Source: Atrichornis clamosus (lineage: Eukaryota; Chordata; Aves; Passeriformes; Menuridae). Taken from it: a stretch of DNA of 64,000 nt. Below the pieces are notes generated by a model that ran no database searches, was not told the DNA's origin, and saw only the letters and a list, made by a program, of their open reading frames with translations. The stretch lies in contig WBMZ01003306.1 in NCBI GenBank assembly GCA_013400975.1, positions 248,001-312,000 of the forward strand, in the 5' to 3' direction. Made by a program: the position numbers and the translations under genes. How positions within the stretch are numbered: the first letter of the stretch is position 1; the number at the start of each line of letters is the position of its first letter. Below are positions 10,701-22,544 of this stretch, one piece after another.

Positions 10701-13260
10701 GGCCTGGATGGGTGCCCAGTTTTGACTCTTGCCTGTAAAGGTTCAAAAAATGCAGTAGGACTTTGCATAGATTGAAGGTAAGAAGCAATTTTCTCTAAGA
10801 ATTAGTTCAAATCAAAAAGAATTAGAAAGGTTTTGAAAACAGTAACATCTTGTGGGCTTGTTTCACATGGTGAGAAGGCACGAATAATCACAGATAATGT
10901 CCACTGAGCCAATTAAATGTGTACCCAGGATTGGCTTTGAGGCCAAATGACATGGAAGAGTCTGTCCATACAGTTAAATTCTCCGCCCCTCCAAATCAGG
11001 GTGTGTGTATCTAAACTGCCATTGGGAGTGTTGCCTGGCCCGTGTCAACCTCTGAACTGGGCTCAGGACTTTTTCAAGATGGGCTATCAACCTTGGGCCA
11101 AAACTGTGCCTGGAAACATTACAAGTTAACAGAGTGGATGACTGAGGCACAGTGTCCAGGACTGTTCCTGGCTCTGCTCCAGTTACTGCTGTAGATGTAG
11201 TCTCTGAGTTTAGGCATCTCTCTGCTTGTGTGTTCCCTGCATGTGGCATATGAACCCCTTCAATTTAAAATTCAATGTAAAGGTAGAAATACTGACCACA
11301 CCATTTGTCACAAGGATGGCAATGAAAACAGGTAAAATAAAGAGCGTTTAAGTGAGACAAAACCCAGTGTGAGTTACACCTCGCATACGTTCTAATACTC
11401 TCTCTGTCTTTCTAATTTGGAGTTTTCCATCTTTATTTGCTGAAGTGCTAAGACTATTCATGAGCATATATTTGTCATCCAGAAGGTTCCTTCACAAATG
11501 CCGAAAATAATAAATGAAAATCGTACCCTTAGTGTACATCTTCACCCCCTCAAAAAATTGCTGCTACAAACATCTTACACTGATCCTACTTTTGAGTTCC
11601 TTGAGTACTGGGAAACTGAATTTACTGAGCTATAGCTTAGTCCACATATCAGTGGACATGTAGAAATTGTGATGAAATACCACTCCTAGACTCCGGTGTT
11701 CCTTTGGTAGTTGTTAATTTGTTTGGGTTTCTGAGAATTTAAGTGGTTTAATTTCAGCAAATATCTTGCACTTCGCTGAAAAAGGCAGGATCACATTAGT
11801 CAGAGCCTGCTTAGGACCCTGAGTAGAAAGCTGCATTCACATGGCAGTGGTATAAGGAAGACATAGGCAAAACTGTGGGAGAGGGATCAGGTGATTTGGT
11901 GATAGGGCATTACTGCCTTACGTAAAGCAGTAGGCATATAAGATTTTATTGGTACTGGTCAGGTTTGCTTAAAACGAAATTGTCCTTGAAAAGCTACCCC
12001 ACATCACTCAGTGTTTCAAAGCTATAGGAAAGCACTGGCAGGGAGTTGTATCAGTGAACACATTTCCAAATAGCCTCTGTGCTGGCAGGCGGGTGGTGCT
12101 GGAGCTCTGAGTATTGCAGAGAAGTGGAGGAGTGCCCAGGCACCACGTCCTGCTTCTAAGCATATGAGCAACCTGCACAGCAAAAGTGAAGTGCATTGTT
12201 CAAGAGACAAATGTCTGTTCTGTGCCAATGCAGACAGGAACCCTTCTGTTGTAGGTATTTCCACGTGATTCCCAGACTACAGCAGTATCCGATCCATCTC
12301 AGTTTTGAATCCTTACACTTCTACTGGCACTCTCTTCCAGATGGGAGACAGAGGAGCAGGAAGCCCATGATTTGTCTGAGTAGTATGGACCTTCTGTACC
12401 AAAACAGGAAATGAACTGGGTCTCTGAAGCTCCAGAACAAGGCTATCATCATAGGGTCATCTATTTTCCCTGTGCCTCTATGCTTCTTGTGAAATAAAAT
12501 GCCTTTCTCTGCTCCCCTGGGAATCTGAATCTGTGTACTGAATAAATAAAACAGTGAAAGCAGGAACAGGAATAATTTTCTTTCCCTTTTAAAAGTTTGC
12601 TGGCTAATTATTCTGCGTTCGTGTTTCACTTTTCTCTATCTATCTTGTATATTTTCTGTATTTTCATCCATGTTTAAGACAGGCTGTCTGTTTCACATGT
12701 CATTCTTTCTTAACAACATAATCCTTGACATAATCTGCCCTCTGGATCCTTTCTGCGGTGTAATTGTGTTATCTTTATTGTTATTGATTTCTGTTGCTAG
12801 GGGATGAGGTCGTGCCACTTCTGGATGGTTCTTCTTTGCAGTTCAGCTGTACACTTTTAACTCTTAAGATTTTCCTCCTGAGAACACTGAGTGCCAAGTT
12901 TTGAAGTCCTAAAAAATGCCAGCAATCCCAGAGGATGATTTTGTCTGAGGATAGATTGCAAGATTTATTTATAACATAGGAGAACAGATAGCAATTGGGA
13001 GAGATTCTGATCTTAGCTGTTCTTTTCTGAGAGCAGAATTTGGCCAATGAACTTTGATTTAGTTCTTCAGCCCTGCAACATTATTTTTCAACAGTTTGAA
13101 TGCTTCCAAGTTAAAATATTATAGGATTTCTTTATCAGTTGCACACTTCCAATTGAATTTTTTTTTGAAAGGGGCATGTTCTTTTGAAACACGTAAACTA
13201 CTTTTGCTCTTCACCGAGTTTCTGCTTTTTAATTGAACTTATATTCCTTTTTTCCTGCAG
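7706..13260. other. Non-coding stretch, no gene recognised
   Basis: No coding region, RNA gene or confidently named repeat was found. Small items: a 7-bp stem (CTCCGTG/CACGGAG) near 8190-8207, a 9-bp inverted repeat CCACATGAA/TTCATGTGG at 9874-9882 and 9900-9908, and short poly(A)/poly(T) runs. Open frames up to about 100 codons occur here on both strands but look accidental. Confidence 0.5.
9874..9908. repeat. Short inverted repeat, 9-bp arms
   Basis: CCACATGAA at 9874-9882 and TTCATGTGG at 9900-9908 are exact reverse complements with a 17-base spacer. A related CTTCACATGAA follows at about 9920. Function unknown, may be chance. Confidence 0.5.
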
Positions 13261-13337
13261 AACAGAAGTTTGGTTCCACAAAATTAAAGAACTGATGCAG
13301 AACTTTTAAGATTTGAATAATAGTTGAAACCAAAAGG
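13261..13337 (+). other. Weak candidate exon between strong-looking splice signals
   Basis: The left side is a good acceptor: a pyrimidine-rich run ending TTTTTTCCTGCAG at 13260. The right side, AAAAGG then GTGAGC at 13338, is donor-like. One frame reads 15 codons (starting Thr-Glu-Val-Trp-Phe-His-Lys) before a stop at about 13309, so it could only be a terminal coding or a non-coding exon. No protein family is recognised. Acceptor-like sequences arise often by chance in 64 kb of AT-rich DNA, so this is a lead only. Confidence 0.15.
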
Positions 13338-15136
13338 GTGAGCGAAATAGCTGAGGGAGGCTTTTCTAGGACAAAATTTCTTCTTTCAACATAAACTGGT
13401 ATTTGTGTTTGTCTGCTTCGTTGGTTGGTTTCTTAAGGCAACTTCAGGCTGTGCTGTGCTGTGCTCCTGTGTGAGATTTTCATAGGATCTTGGGATAAAA
13501 TCTGTGCCTTCAGACTTCTTGAGTAATCTCTCACAATCTCACTGCAGTGTTTTCCTAGTACTTTGACTTCTGCCTGCCTCTCTGAGAGCCCACAGTACCA
13601 CTCAAGGATTTTGGAAGTTGGCCACTCAGCTACTGTAGCCTACAGATGGTCACTTGCTTATCTATGAGGTGCCAGGTAGGTGGAGAGAGGCTGTGCCAGA
13701 CCCCTGTCACCCTGCTCTGGGCCTTTTAGCTGGGTAAGTTGCTGAGTCCCAGTTGATGAGCTCTGTGATTGGAAAGACCTGCCATAACATCATGGCAGAC
13801 TCTGCAGATCCCTAAAATTGTTCCTTTGACAACTTCAGAAAATAGTGAGTTATAATAGCAGACTATTTTAAAGGGGTTTTAGCATACTATTTCATTGTAT
13901 TTTGTCTGTTGTTTGCTTTCTTTGCATGAGGCTGCCAGACTCCACCCAGTATGCAGTAATTTTAACACTTGAGTGTCTGTAATTAAATACAACTAATTTG
14001 ATATGTGGCAGAAGGTGCAAGATCCTTTTTCAAACCTTTTTTTTTCTCTTTTCCCTCAAAATCTGGGTGTTACAGAGGTGTCTGCTGGAGAGATTCTCAG
14101 AATTATATTCCTTTGTACGAAATAGAAGTCCAGCTTGTAATGAATCTGGTATCAGAATAGCCAGTTACATTTAGGTCTCTATCTGTGTTCCTGGCTTGAT
14201 GAGCCAGCGAGGGAGATCCTATATTCTAGATGCATGTCCTCTTCCAGGTAAATGTATATCCTACATGAGGTAGAAGCAAATTGTTAGTAAGAAAATGATT
14301 CACGAAGCATGGCACAAAAGAATTGGTGGGCAATTTTTATGTTGGCAAAAATATGTCAAATGCTTGTGAGAGGAACAGGGGGAAAGCATGCCTGCAGAGG
14401 GCTCTGCCTTTTTCAAATGCAAAGAATTGCATAGTAAATAGCACTTCTTTTGAGCCTCATAAGGCTGAAGCCTTACTTTCTGTTAGAAGATCGTTGTGGT
14501 AATGCCAGTCATCCTTTATGAGCACTGTAGGAGCACCATCTTTAGTTACAGCTGTCAGAGACAGACTCTTCTCTGCCTCCTCCTTCCCCTGCTGGCAGAG
14601 TTCCCAGACTGGACCCATTTGGCTGTCAGCTTGTTCACCTGCATCTGCCAGTGGTGTGCAAAGGCATCCAGAGCACTTGGCTCCCATCTTCCTCAAGGTG
14701 AGAGTAGCTCCGTGACAGACACAATCAGCACGCAAAGTCTCTCAGCACCAGGGGGTGTGAGTGTGAGATTCCCCTTCACACACAGCTCCTGACACAGTCT
14801 GCAGCGAGGATGCTCTCCAGCTGCCTGGTTAGTACTGGAGCCAGCCACATCATTGAGCACTTACCTCAGCAATTTCTCTTCCTTATGAGCTTAATCCTAA
14901 GAAACTGAATTTTTTTTCCCTACCTGTAATATAATAAATGCAAACAAGTGATGTGCATGGGAGGAAGTGGGTTGAAGAAGAACTGCATGCATATTTGTAC
15001 AATGCTGATTTAATCTGCTTAAGTTCTCTCTTATTTAGAATGATCCTGTTTGTTTCATATCAACCTGACAGTATAAATATAAATCTGCTCACTGATACTA
15101 TAATCCAAGTCTTCAATCAAGCCCTTTGAAGAAGAA
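13338..15136. other. Non-coding stretch, no gene recognised
   Basis: No coding frame of interest; several overlapping short frames at 14457-14792 are on opposite strands and have no recognisable motif. Apart from the possible CTCF-like site at 14746-14760, nothing stands out. Confidence 0.45.
14746..14760 (+). promoter_or_regulatory. Possible CTCF-like motif
   Basis: GCACCAGGGGGTGTGA is close to the CTCF core CCACCAGGGGGCGC, with T in place of C at two positions of the 3' half. One site of this quality is expected fairly often by chance; binding would depend on tissue data. Confidence 0.2.
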
Positions 15137-15420
15137 TTTACACCCCGAGCGCCCTTGGTTATGTATCCATTACCTCTTACACCTTAATCTACACCCATAG
15201 TTTATACAGCAATAAGAAAGTTTTATAATATGTAAGTCTACATCCTTGGGTAATCCACTGAAAATACTTATTTACAGTGAGAGCAACACAGAAGGGGATT
15301 ACTAATAGCTTTCCTTTCGCTACTACCGCTGCAGGCAGCAAAACAATGGAATTAAATTTAGCTTTATGTGCTGCCTAATCAGATGATTCCAGGATTACTG
15401 GCTTTCTCTGGCTGCTATGG
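15137..15420. promoter_or_regulatory. Candidate non-coding regulatory block (TAATCC and SOX motifs)
   Basis: Three bicoid-class homeodomain sites lie within about 150 bases: TAATCC at 15251-15256, GGATTA at 15296-15301 and GGATTA at 15392-15397. A perfect SOX site AACAATGG (15342-15349) and an AT-rich ATTAAATTTA lie between them. No repeat family was recognised and no frame is open. OTX, PITX, CRX and GSC proteins bind TAATCC in general; their involvement here is inference from motif density alone. Confidence 0.25.
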
Positions 15421-15579
15421 CTCTGAATACATAAAACTTGTCAGTTCTGCAGTGTTGCGTTTGTACCCTTGCCATTGAATTAGCTCAAAGCAAGCCTTGT
15501 GAGGTGGGAAGAATAGGACTGGAAAGGGTTAGGAGTCAAGGGAAGGATGTTGGACAACTGAGTCTAATTAGAATTGGTA

Positions 15580-15645
15580 CAGTCACATTGGAGTCAATAA
15601 GACCATATGAGTGATAACTCAATACAAAATTTGGCCATAACATTT
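15580..15645 (+). repeat. Remnant of an ancient amniote interspersed repeat
   Basis: CATTGGAGTCAATAAGACCA, then GAGTGATAACTCAATACAAA and ATTTGGCC, follows the pattern CATTGGAGTCAATGGGAC..GAGTAAGGATTGCAGGATCTGGCC. I recall that pattern as an old repeat in turtle, crocodile and bird genomes. I do not know its formal name. Divergence is high. Confidence 0.4.
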
Positions 15646-16299
15646 TGATCCAAGAAAGACGGTGTCCCCAGTTCTATGGAGGCTGAGCAGAGTCACATAT
15701 TGGTTACTTTTTTAAACATTATCATTCTCTTTTTGGGAGAACTTTTGACATGGTATTATGTGTTAGTAGAATCAATATGCTTTGTACAGGTTCTATACCT
15801 GTAGCCATTTGTTTTATTGTAATTGCGTAGCTTGCATGATGTACAAAAATTTCAATGAAAGCTTTGCAAACCCAGTCCTTGGACTTAATGAATCAGGCAT
15901 TGAATTTCTGAGATAGGTCATACAGGCATTTGGATTACATCCTCGGGCAATTGCTTTGCAGAATGTATCTCTGGCCTGATCTGGAATCCTGTGGTGTGAT
16001 CTGCATGGTAGAGGAGATGTATGCACACAGCCTTGTGCTTCACAGTGATTTTGAAGAGAGAGGAACCTGTCAAAACTGTAAATTGTTCTATTTTAACTTT
16101 GCAGACACCTGGCTGCAACTGCCCAGCCCTTGTGTTTTTCTCATTTCCTTGGAGTTTTAACAGTTCTGTTGTAGAATCTATGAGTACTGAAGTCCTCCTG
16201 CCTGACCTGGCAATGGGAAGTGCTAAGGGGTAGTTGTTTTTTTTCTCTGTGCTCTTTTGGTCACTTGGGATTACACGGAAGGCATTGACCTAATCATCA

Positions 16300-16425
16300 A
16301 AGACCCAGTTTTCAAGCCCTTCCTTAATTTCTGCTCATTACTTACTCAGGCAAGGATCCAGTTGACTTCCTTGAGTTCAGCCTCAGCAAAAAAACAAATT
16401 AAGGACTTGGCCTCAGGTCTGATGT
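16300..16425. repeat. Second ancient amniote repeat remnant, palindromic type
   Basis: CTTACTCAGGCAA, then CAGTTGACTTCCTTGAGTT, then AAATTAAGGACTTGGCC, resembles the old palindromic repeat built on CTTACTCAGGCAA..CCATTGACTTCAATGGG..GAGTAAGGACT. The two halves are imperfect reverse complements. Family name unknown to me; similarity judged by eye. Confidence 0.4.
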
Positions 16426-16755
16426 CATACTCCATTTCCTTTCACTTTAACTCTTCATTTTCCCAGGTAGGGAAACTGCACTAGAGAAGGTGGAGAGGGT
16501 TTGTTTCGATCATGAATTCTTCAATTTAACAAGCATTCAGTTTGTGGATTTTATTCCCAATACACAAGGTAGATACCAGGTCTTGAGAGATCTCAGAGAA
16601 AATGACAGTGGTGTCACTGGTGTGTGAGAATTGAGTGGGGAGAATTGCTACTAGTTTCTCTGAATACACAGAATATAAGCAGTTATTTGAACAACTGGTT
16701 TCTCATAAAGGCTCTGATTACTCATAAAGACTCTGCAGCCCTCTTTAGAGCTCTT

Positions 16756-16830
16756 TATCTTATCTGCTGCAGGTCATGATGGCATTTCCTGGCTCAAAGA
16801 GGACCCCAAAATGTCACAGGATAAGATAAG
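16756..16830. promoter_or_regulatory. Mirror-image GATA/ETS motif cluster
   Basis: TTATCTTATC at 16756-16765 (two GATA sites on the reverse strand) and GATAAGATAA at 16820-16829 (two on the forward strand) are exact reverse complements. Each is within about 30 bases of a TTTCCTG ETS-type core (16786 and 16836 areas). GATA plus ETS pairs are typical of blood and endothelial enhancers in vertebrates. A GATA microsatellite begins about 100 bases to the right. Enhancer function is inference. Confidence 0.3.
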
Positions 16831-16925
16831 TGCTGTTTCCTGCCCTGGCACACACAATGCTGCCTGCCATGCCCCCAGGGGCAAGCAGACTTTGTCTCTC
16901 CATTCCATGGAGAGATAAATAAAGA

Positions 16926-16966
16926 GATAGATAGATAAACACGCACACACACACACACACACATAT
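16926..16966. repeat. (GATA)n then (CA)n microsatellite
   Basis: Three GATA units (16926-16937) run into an uninterrupted CA repeat of about ten units from 16940 to 16963, with one G near its start. Likely length-polymorphic. Confidence 0.9.
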
Positions 16967-17450
16967 GTTTATTGCACTAGACAAGAGATCCCTATTTTAT
17001 CACAGTTTGTTGATTCAGTTTATTCCTCTTTGAGAATGAAATTGTAATGCAAATAAATTAATAATATGAAGTGCCAATTCCATTCTGCCCCCTCTTTGTT
17101 GTCAGGGAGACTTAGCTAACTCCAAGCTTTCCATTTGGAGGTCAGGGGCTTAGGCATGAGCAAAGCCTCCCTCGGGCCATGCTCTGTTCTTGCATATTCA
17201 GGCTCCAAAGAACAAGCCAGAAAAAAACTTAAGTCTTCTAGATCTCCCAACTGCTTCATGAGTGCTCTGAAAGGGCCTTGCCCTTTCCAATTCAAGTTAG
17301 CATCTTGGATTCAAAAGACCAGACAAATGCATGATTGTTTCATAGATATGTCTGCCTCAGTTGAATGTCATTACTGGAATGCTGTCAGAGTAGATATCCT
17401 GTAGTTTCTTTGAGACAGATGTATTCTGTCTCTGCCAAATATATTGGCAA

Positions 17451-17486
17451 ACACACAGACACACACAAATACGCACTCACGCAAAT
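17451..17486. repeat. Imperfect (CA)n repeat
   Basis: Interrupted CA repeat with G and AAATACG breaks, an older and more decayed microsatellite than the one at 16.9 kb. Confidence 0.7.
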
Positions 17487-18524
17487 ACATTTGTGGAGAG
17501 TTCCCAAGCAGCCTAACTGCTTGCAAATATGAGAGATAACTAGGGAAGCAGGGCACTCACTAATCCTGGGCAACCCCAACAGATGATGTTATATAGATCC
17601 TAACAAAGGGTGGAGGGCAATGAAATTCTCTGGGTCCCTCCACAGAAGTGACACTGGCCTCTGTGAGAAAATAGCTCATAATTGTACAGCTCAGCGAGTG
17701 AGGTTAGGTGCAATGTGAAACTTGCACCTTCCCTTCAGCTAACAGGTTTCAGAGTGTTTTCAAGCTGAGTAAAATATTCACAGTCACAGACCTTTCAAGT
17801 TTCTTTTGTGCAAAAAAGCACTTTGGTAATTTCCAGTAGGCGTAAACCAAAATTTATGAAGAAAAACCATGTGCTCTTAAATGAATTGCTGCAGCTCTAT
17901 TTTTGCATGTGTTTGAATTTTGATAGGAAATTCTCTAAATGGCGTTAGTTATCTCATTGGTATTTGCCACGTGTTGCTTTTTGCATCCTGTTTCACATTT
18001 TTCAACTATTAATTAACTTTACTGAGGGACCAAACATGATGGGCTTCCTCCCACCTCAACTGCCCCATATGGTATTTCATTATAACTCAATTTTTCACAG
18101 CTCTTTCTTCCTTCAGCACAATCATCCATTTGGCTATTGGCTTCTGTTCTCTTTTGACACTTTCCCCTGAGTACTTGCATATTCCCTGGGTACAAAAGAA
18201 AATGTAACTCAAAGATTCTGAGCCTGCTCTGTGGCATATGGGCTCTTCTTTTCCTTCCAGTTTGCAAGAAATGGTTCAACAAAAGAGCTTCAGCTGGTGT
18301 GAATTGCTGAAAATCCATTGCCCATCAGTGGAGCTGCAATGGTGTATACCAGCAAAAGACCTGGTGGCCTTTAGCTTCTACATATTTCTTCAGCTAAAAT
18401 CATCAAGAGACCTGTACTGGGACATAGATGAAGTGAGGAGAAGTATCTCTATAGTTAAAATTTTAGGATCCTATTTAATGAAAGAGATTGGAACATCACT
18501 GTGATGTTGTTAGCAATCACCCTG

Positions 18525-18720
18525 TCAATTTGGAACCCCATCCCACTCTTCCTCAGGTCAATCAGAAAAGCCATATGGCTCCTGTAAATCAGAATCTGAC
18601 CCTACGTGAGGATGGGAATAAATACCAGTCCAGTTCTCTAGTCTGTCTTCAGTCCATGGATCTCTAAGTAGTTTCACTGATGTCAGTGGTAATGATTGTA
18701 CAGTCAAGCACTCCATCTAT
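18525..18720 (-). repeat. Ancient amniote repeat remnant
   Basis: On the reverse strand GGGTCAGATTCTGATTTACA (18604-18585) matches the GGGCCAGATTCTGATTTACA motif of an old amniote interspersed repeat. Right of it, TTTCACTGATGTCAGTGG (about 18673-18690) resembles the CATTGACTTCAGTGGG motif found in the same class. Boundaries and formal family are uncertain. Confidence 0.35.
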
Positions 18721-19005
18721 AATGAACACAGCTCCCATCAAGTATGGGGGCTCATTGAAAAGCTATTAATCCTCCTCACCAGAATTTTGCCCTTAATCAC
18801 ATGACTCAGCATTTTAACAGAAGTTAAGAACCAATGCTCTGTAAATAATAATTTCCATTTGTATTCAAAGGAAAACTCAAACTTACTTCGTCCAGGTCTT
18901 TTTATAACCTACCTTGCTCCTTAATAAACCCTAACAAGGAAACAAACAGGCTACGTAAATCACTTTTATGCTACTAGTGTTCTTACCTGAGGATAGCTCT
19001 ACTTT

Positions 19006-19032
19006 AAAAAAAAAAAAAATATATATATATTT
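19006..19032. repeat. Poly(A) followed by (TA)n
   Basis: About 13 A residues run directly into ATATATATATAT. It could be the tail of a decayed retroelement, but no element body was recognised to the left. Confidence 0.8.
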
Positions 19033-22000
19033 AGTTATATTTATCTATTTATATAGTTGGGCATATGTGCCAGCCCACAGAGATAGAAAATGGATGGATC
19101 ACAGAAAAGGAAGGCATAATTTCCATCAGCAATATAATGTAGATGTAAAATTTGTGGAATGCAGAGTGTTTCAGGAAACAAAGGAATGTCCAGAACGTTT
19201 TAAAGTATTGCGTTTGGAGAAGCTTAGAATTGTTATTTATTATTTTTCAACAAAACTGTTACTTATTACAAATGCTACACAGCCAGTTAGGGAATACTGT
19301 ATATTTCCTCTTTAGCTCCAACAAAAGCAAGACTGGTATAACCTAACTCCTGAGAAAAGGAAGAGTTTATTTAAACAGCTTCTTTTTCTAAAGTGTCAGA
19401 CCTCTGACCGTGACTTACTTTGACTGGTACTTACAGACTGGATCTTTCTTGCTGTTGTACACTTACAAAATACTTTATTGACTCTACCAGTGCTAGGGCA
19501 TAGACATTAGGAGAACATGGCTTCGGATAAGTTGGTTCTGTGCGTCATGCTGATCACCACAGTATCTGAAAATCCACCTCCACTCTTTAGCAAAATGACT
19601 GACAGAAGAGGTTGGAGCACCAAGATCGTCAGAAATCACAGGTTCTGTTGTCTTACCACAGGCAGTGACAGACAGAAACATATGCATCTTAAAATAACCT
19701 CAGGGATGCACAGTTTTGTTGTTTTGTTTTCTTTTCTGTGCAAGAGAAGAACGTTTTTTTTTTAATTACTTGGCCACAATTGAAATTAAACTTTTCTGTT
19801 CTGTTTTTTGCAAACTATGTCTCATGAGCAGAGCAGCTTAGGGGCAGGATCAAGTGCTTTATCTTTGGGAATACTTTTAGGCACACAAAAATAGAACAAA
19901 GATTTTGTGGGTTCTTCAATTTGCAAGCAACATCCTGTAGAGCTATATTCCTCCACCTTGTTTGAAACAAAGAGTAGAACATTAGAAACTCTCTGAGAAG
20001 AAAACAGTTTTCAGTTTCTCAAACATCAGCACTGTTTTTACAAAGGGGATGCAGGGCTCATTTCAGTGGTTCTGTACTGGAGTTCATATTTTATTGATTT
20101 GTACTTAGTGCAAGCATTCTAGCCACATTACAAAGGGAATTTTATACCACACACAGGTTATTTGGTTTCTTTCAGAAGTGTTTGCTTACTTAAAGAATAC
20201 CGTGCCCGGTGCCTACCTTCCACTCCACATTCCTGCCTCTTAGTCTTACAAACTTCATAGTTGAGCATCCATGCCTTATCTCCTAGAGATCTCTTTCACT
20301 GGGAAAAGTAACTAGAGCGGCTATGTTCTTGTCTGAGGGAGAGCACTCAGATCCTTCTTCTTAGCTTTATTTACTTGTTCTCTGCCTTACAGTCAACCCT
20401 TGGAAAAGTACAAGTGTTTCAGGATGTTGTTTAACTTCAACATAATTCAAAAAAAATATATTGATATCTGAGAGTTTGAAGACTGCAGAGGCTGATAGCT
20501 AAGAGGTGCCAATAGCCCAGACCACTTAGTATGTATGTTTTACACCAAAAAAAAAAGTGAAATTCTAATTAGGAAAGCAAGGCTTGAATTTTCCAAGTTA
20601 ATCTAAATAACTGTAAGAACTAGAATGCTCAGCCTTAGTGAACATACCAAATCAATTTCCACAAACCTCTGCTTTTATAGAGAGTCCTGGTTACTACATC
20701 CAAACCCACAAGCTCTTTGTTATTTAAATCTTAACTATCAAATTGTACTTCACTTTTTTTATAAAACCACAACAAAGTACATGATCCTAACAAAGGGATC
20801 CTAACACAGCAGGTGGAGAATGGAGATAGAGCTAATTTTTACCACCTGGAATCACGGAACTCTTTCCTTATGAGATTTTTATGTGACTCAGGGCCACTGA
20901 AGAAATAACAGTCCATAAAATTGAATCAACACTCATTAAATCCAGAAGGTGAAGTTAGTTTACATGTAAAATAATCTACAAAATCAATGACCTACACAGT
21001 TTCTCTATGGGCGTTTATGTTAACTGCTTTCAGGCTTAGAGGAAAATTTATCTCTGGGTAGGTCAGTATAATTTCCTAGAAGTTAACTGAGCTACTCACA
21101 CACTGAAATTGGTCCTTTATGTTTTGAATGTTAGTGGTTCAAATTTTAGTCTGGAAGGTATTGGTAGCTACAACAAGGATTTTCCATTTGCATATTGCTG
21201 CTGTATCTCCTAGCCTACGCAAGAGAGGAGAATAGCATCTGATAGGATCCTTCTGTGACTCTGAGGTCTGAGCTTGCCAAGGAGTTGTAGTGCTGGAAAA
21301 TCCCGGGGAGAGTTCTGGCTGACTCAGTCAGGAAATTCTCTTCAGCAGTGTGTGCTGCAATGTCATTTCTGCATCCAGCACATACACTATGGACACTATA
21401 CTTCCCACCTGCAAGCCAGGAGCCTACGTCCACTGTACTGCAAGGTGCAGAAATCCCAAAACTGCCCTCAGCTTACAGACCAAGTCCTCACGAGCTGCCA
21501 GGGGGTATTCAGCAGTTCAGCCTTAAACTTTCACAGAGAAATTATCCGTAAAATCAGTGGATGAAATGGACTGTCATGTGATAGCATGGCACACCAGTAT
21601 TTTTTAAAATATCAAACATTTATACTGGCACTTTTCAGGTGTGGACTGTAGAAGAAAAAGAATATTAAACTGATGATACGAAAGCTTCTTCATTGACATG
21701 TCTCTACCTTTCCACTGTGACCACTCTGTAAGTTCATGAGTTTCTAGCTGCTTTTTGTGCCTCTTTCCTTTTATCACTCAGTCTCCAACAAGTGTCTGGG
21801 CAATAGTACCTAGTGGCCTGTGGTGATAGGGAGGTATGTATATCTGTAACTTCATGATCTCTTCCTAAAGCAGAAATTATTACAAACCGTTCCACACCAA
21901 TGGTTTAGATGTCAGTATCGAACAAAAGGACATGGGACAAACTCCTCTTCACTTGTCAGTGTGAGGATTATCTATGAAGATGAAAGTCCTCTGAAGGAAA

Positions 22001-22544
22001 TGAGTAAAATCATCAGCACTGGTGAATATAGAGAAGGCAAGAACATTCTCTCATGAAAATTTAGTTTTAAAGACCAAATGCCCAACATTCATCAAGGTTG
22101 ATGTCACGCAATTAAGTACATAACATTTTAGTTGTTAACTGTATTGGCATACAGTGGTTATTTTCTGCTGCCTCAGCACTGTGGCATGGTTTTTATGCAT
22201 CCTTCCCCCCACTTGCTTCTCTCTTTTCTTGGTACTTACAAATTGTTTTAAACTAACATATTTCATCAAGTATTTCCCCTGGAGGAGCTGAGGCAGTAGG
22301 GTTTGCAGTAGGGCTAGATGAAGAGAATACATTGCAACCAACAAGAGGCCATCTCAGGGCTTTGTCCTACCAGATATGCTCCTTCTCTATGGCTTAATTA
22401 TCCACATAGAAAAGTTATCTTTTCTATATGAAAAAAAAAATCGCCTCATTCTGATTTATGATTGCTGTCTCTTTTCTACCACTATTCGCCTCAGCAAAGA
22501 ACCTGTCTCCCTGATCTCAGTGGCCTCTGTATGTACTGGGGGCA
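19033..22544. other. Non-coding stretch, no gene recognised
   Basis: No protein-like frame. A pair of opposite-strand frames near 21215-21564 and another at 19493-19765 show no motif. GATCCTAACAAAGGG at about 20782 also occurs at about 17597 but without extended similarity. Confidence 0.5.

Noticed and set aside
17597..20800. GATCCTAACAAAGGG present at about 17597 and 20782
   Set aside because: A 15-base match without flanking similarity is expected by chance in 64 kb.
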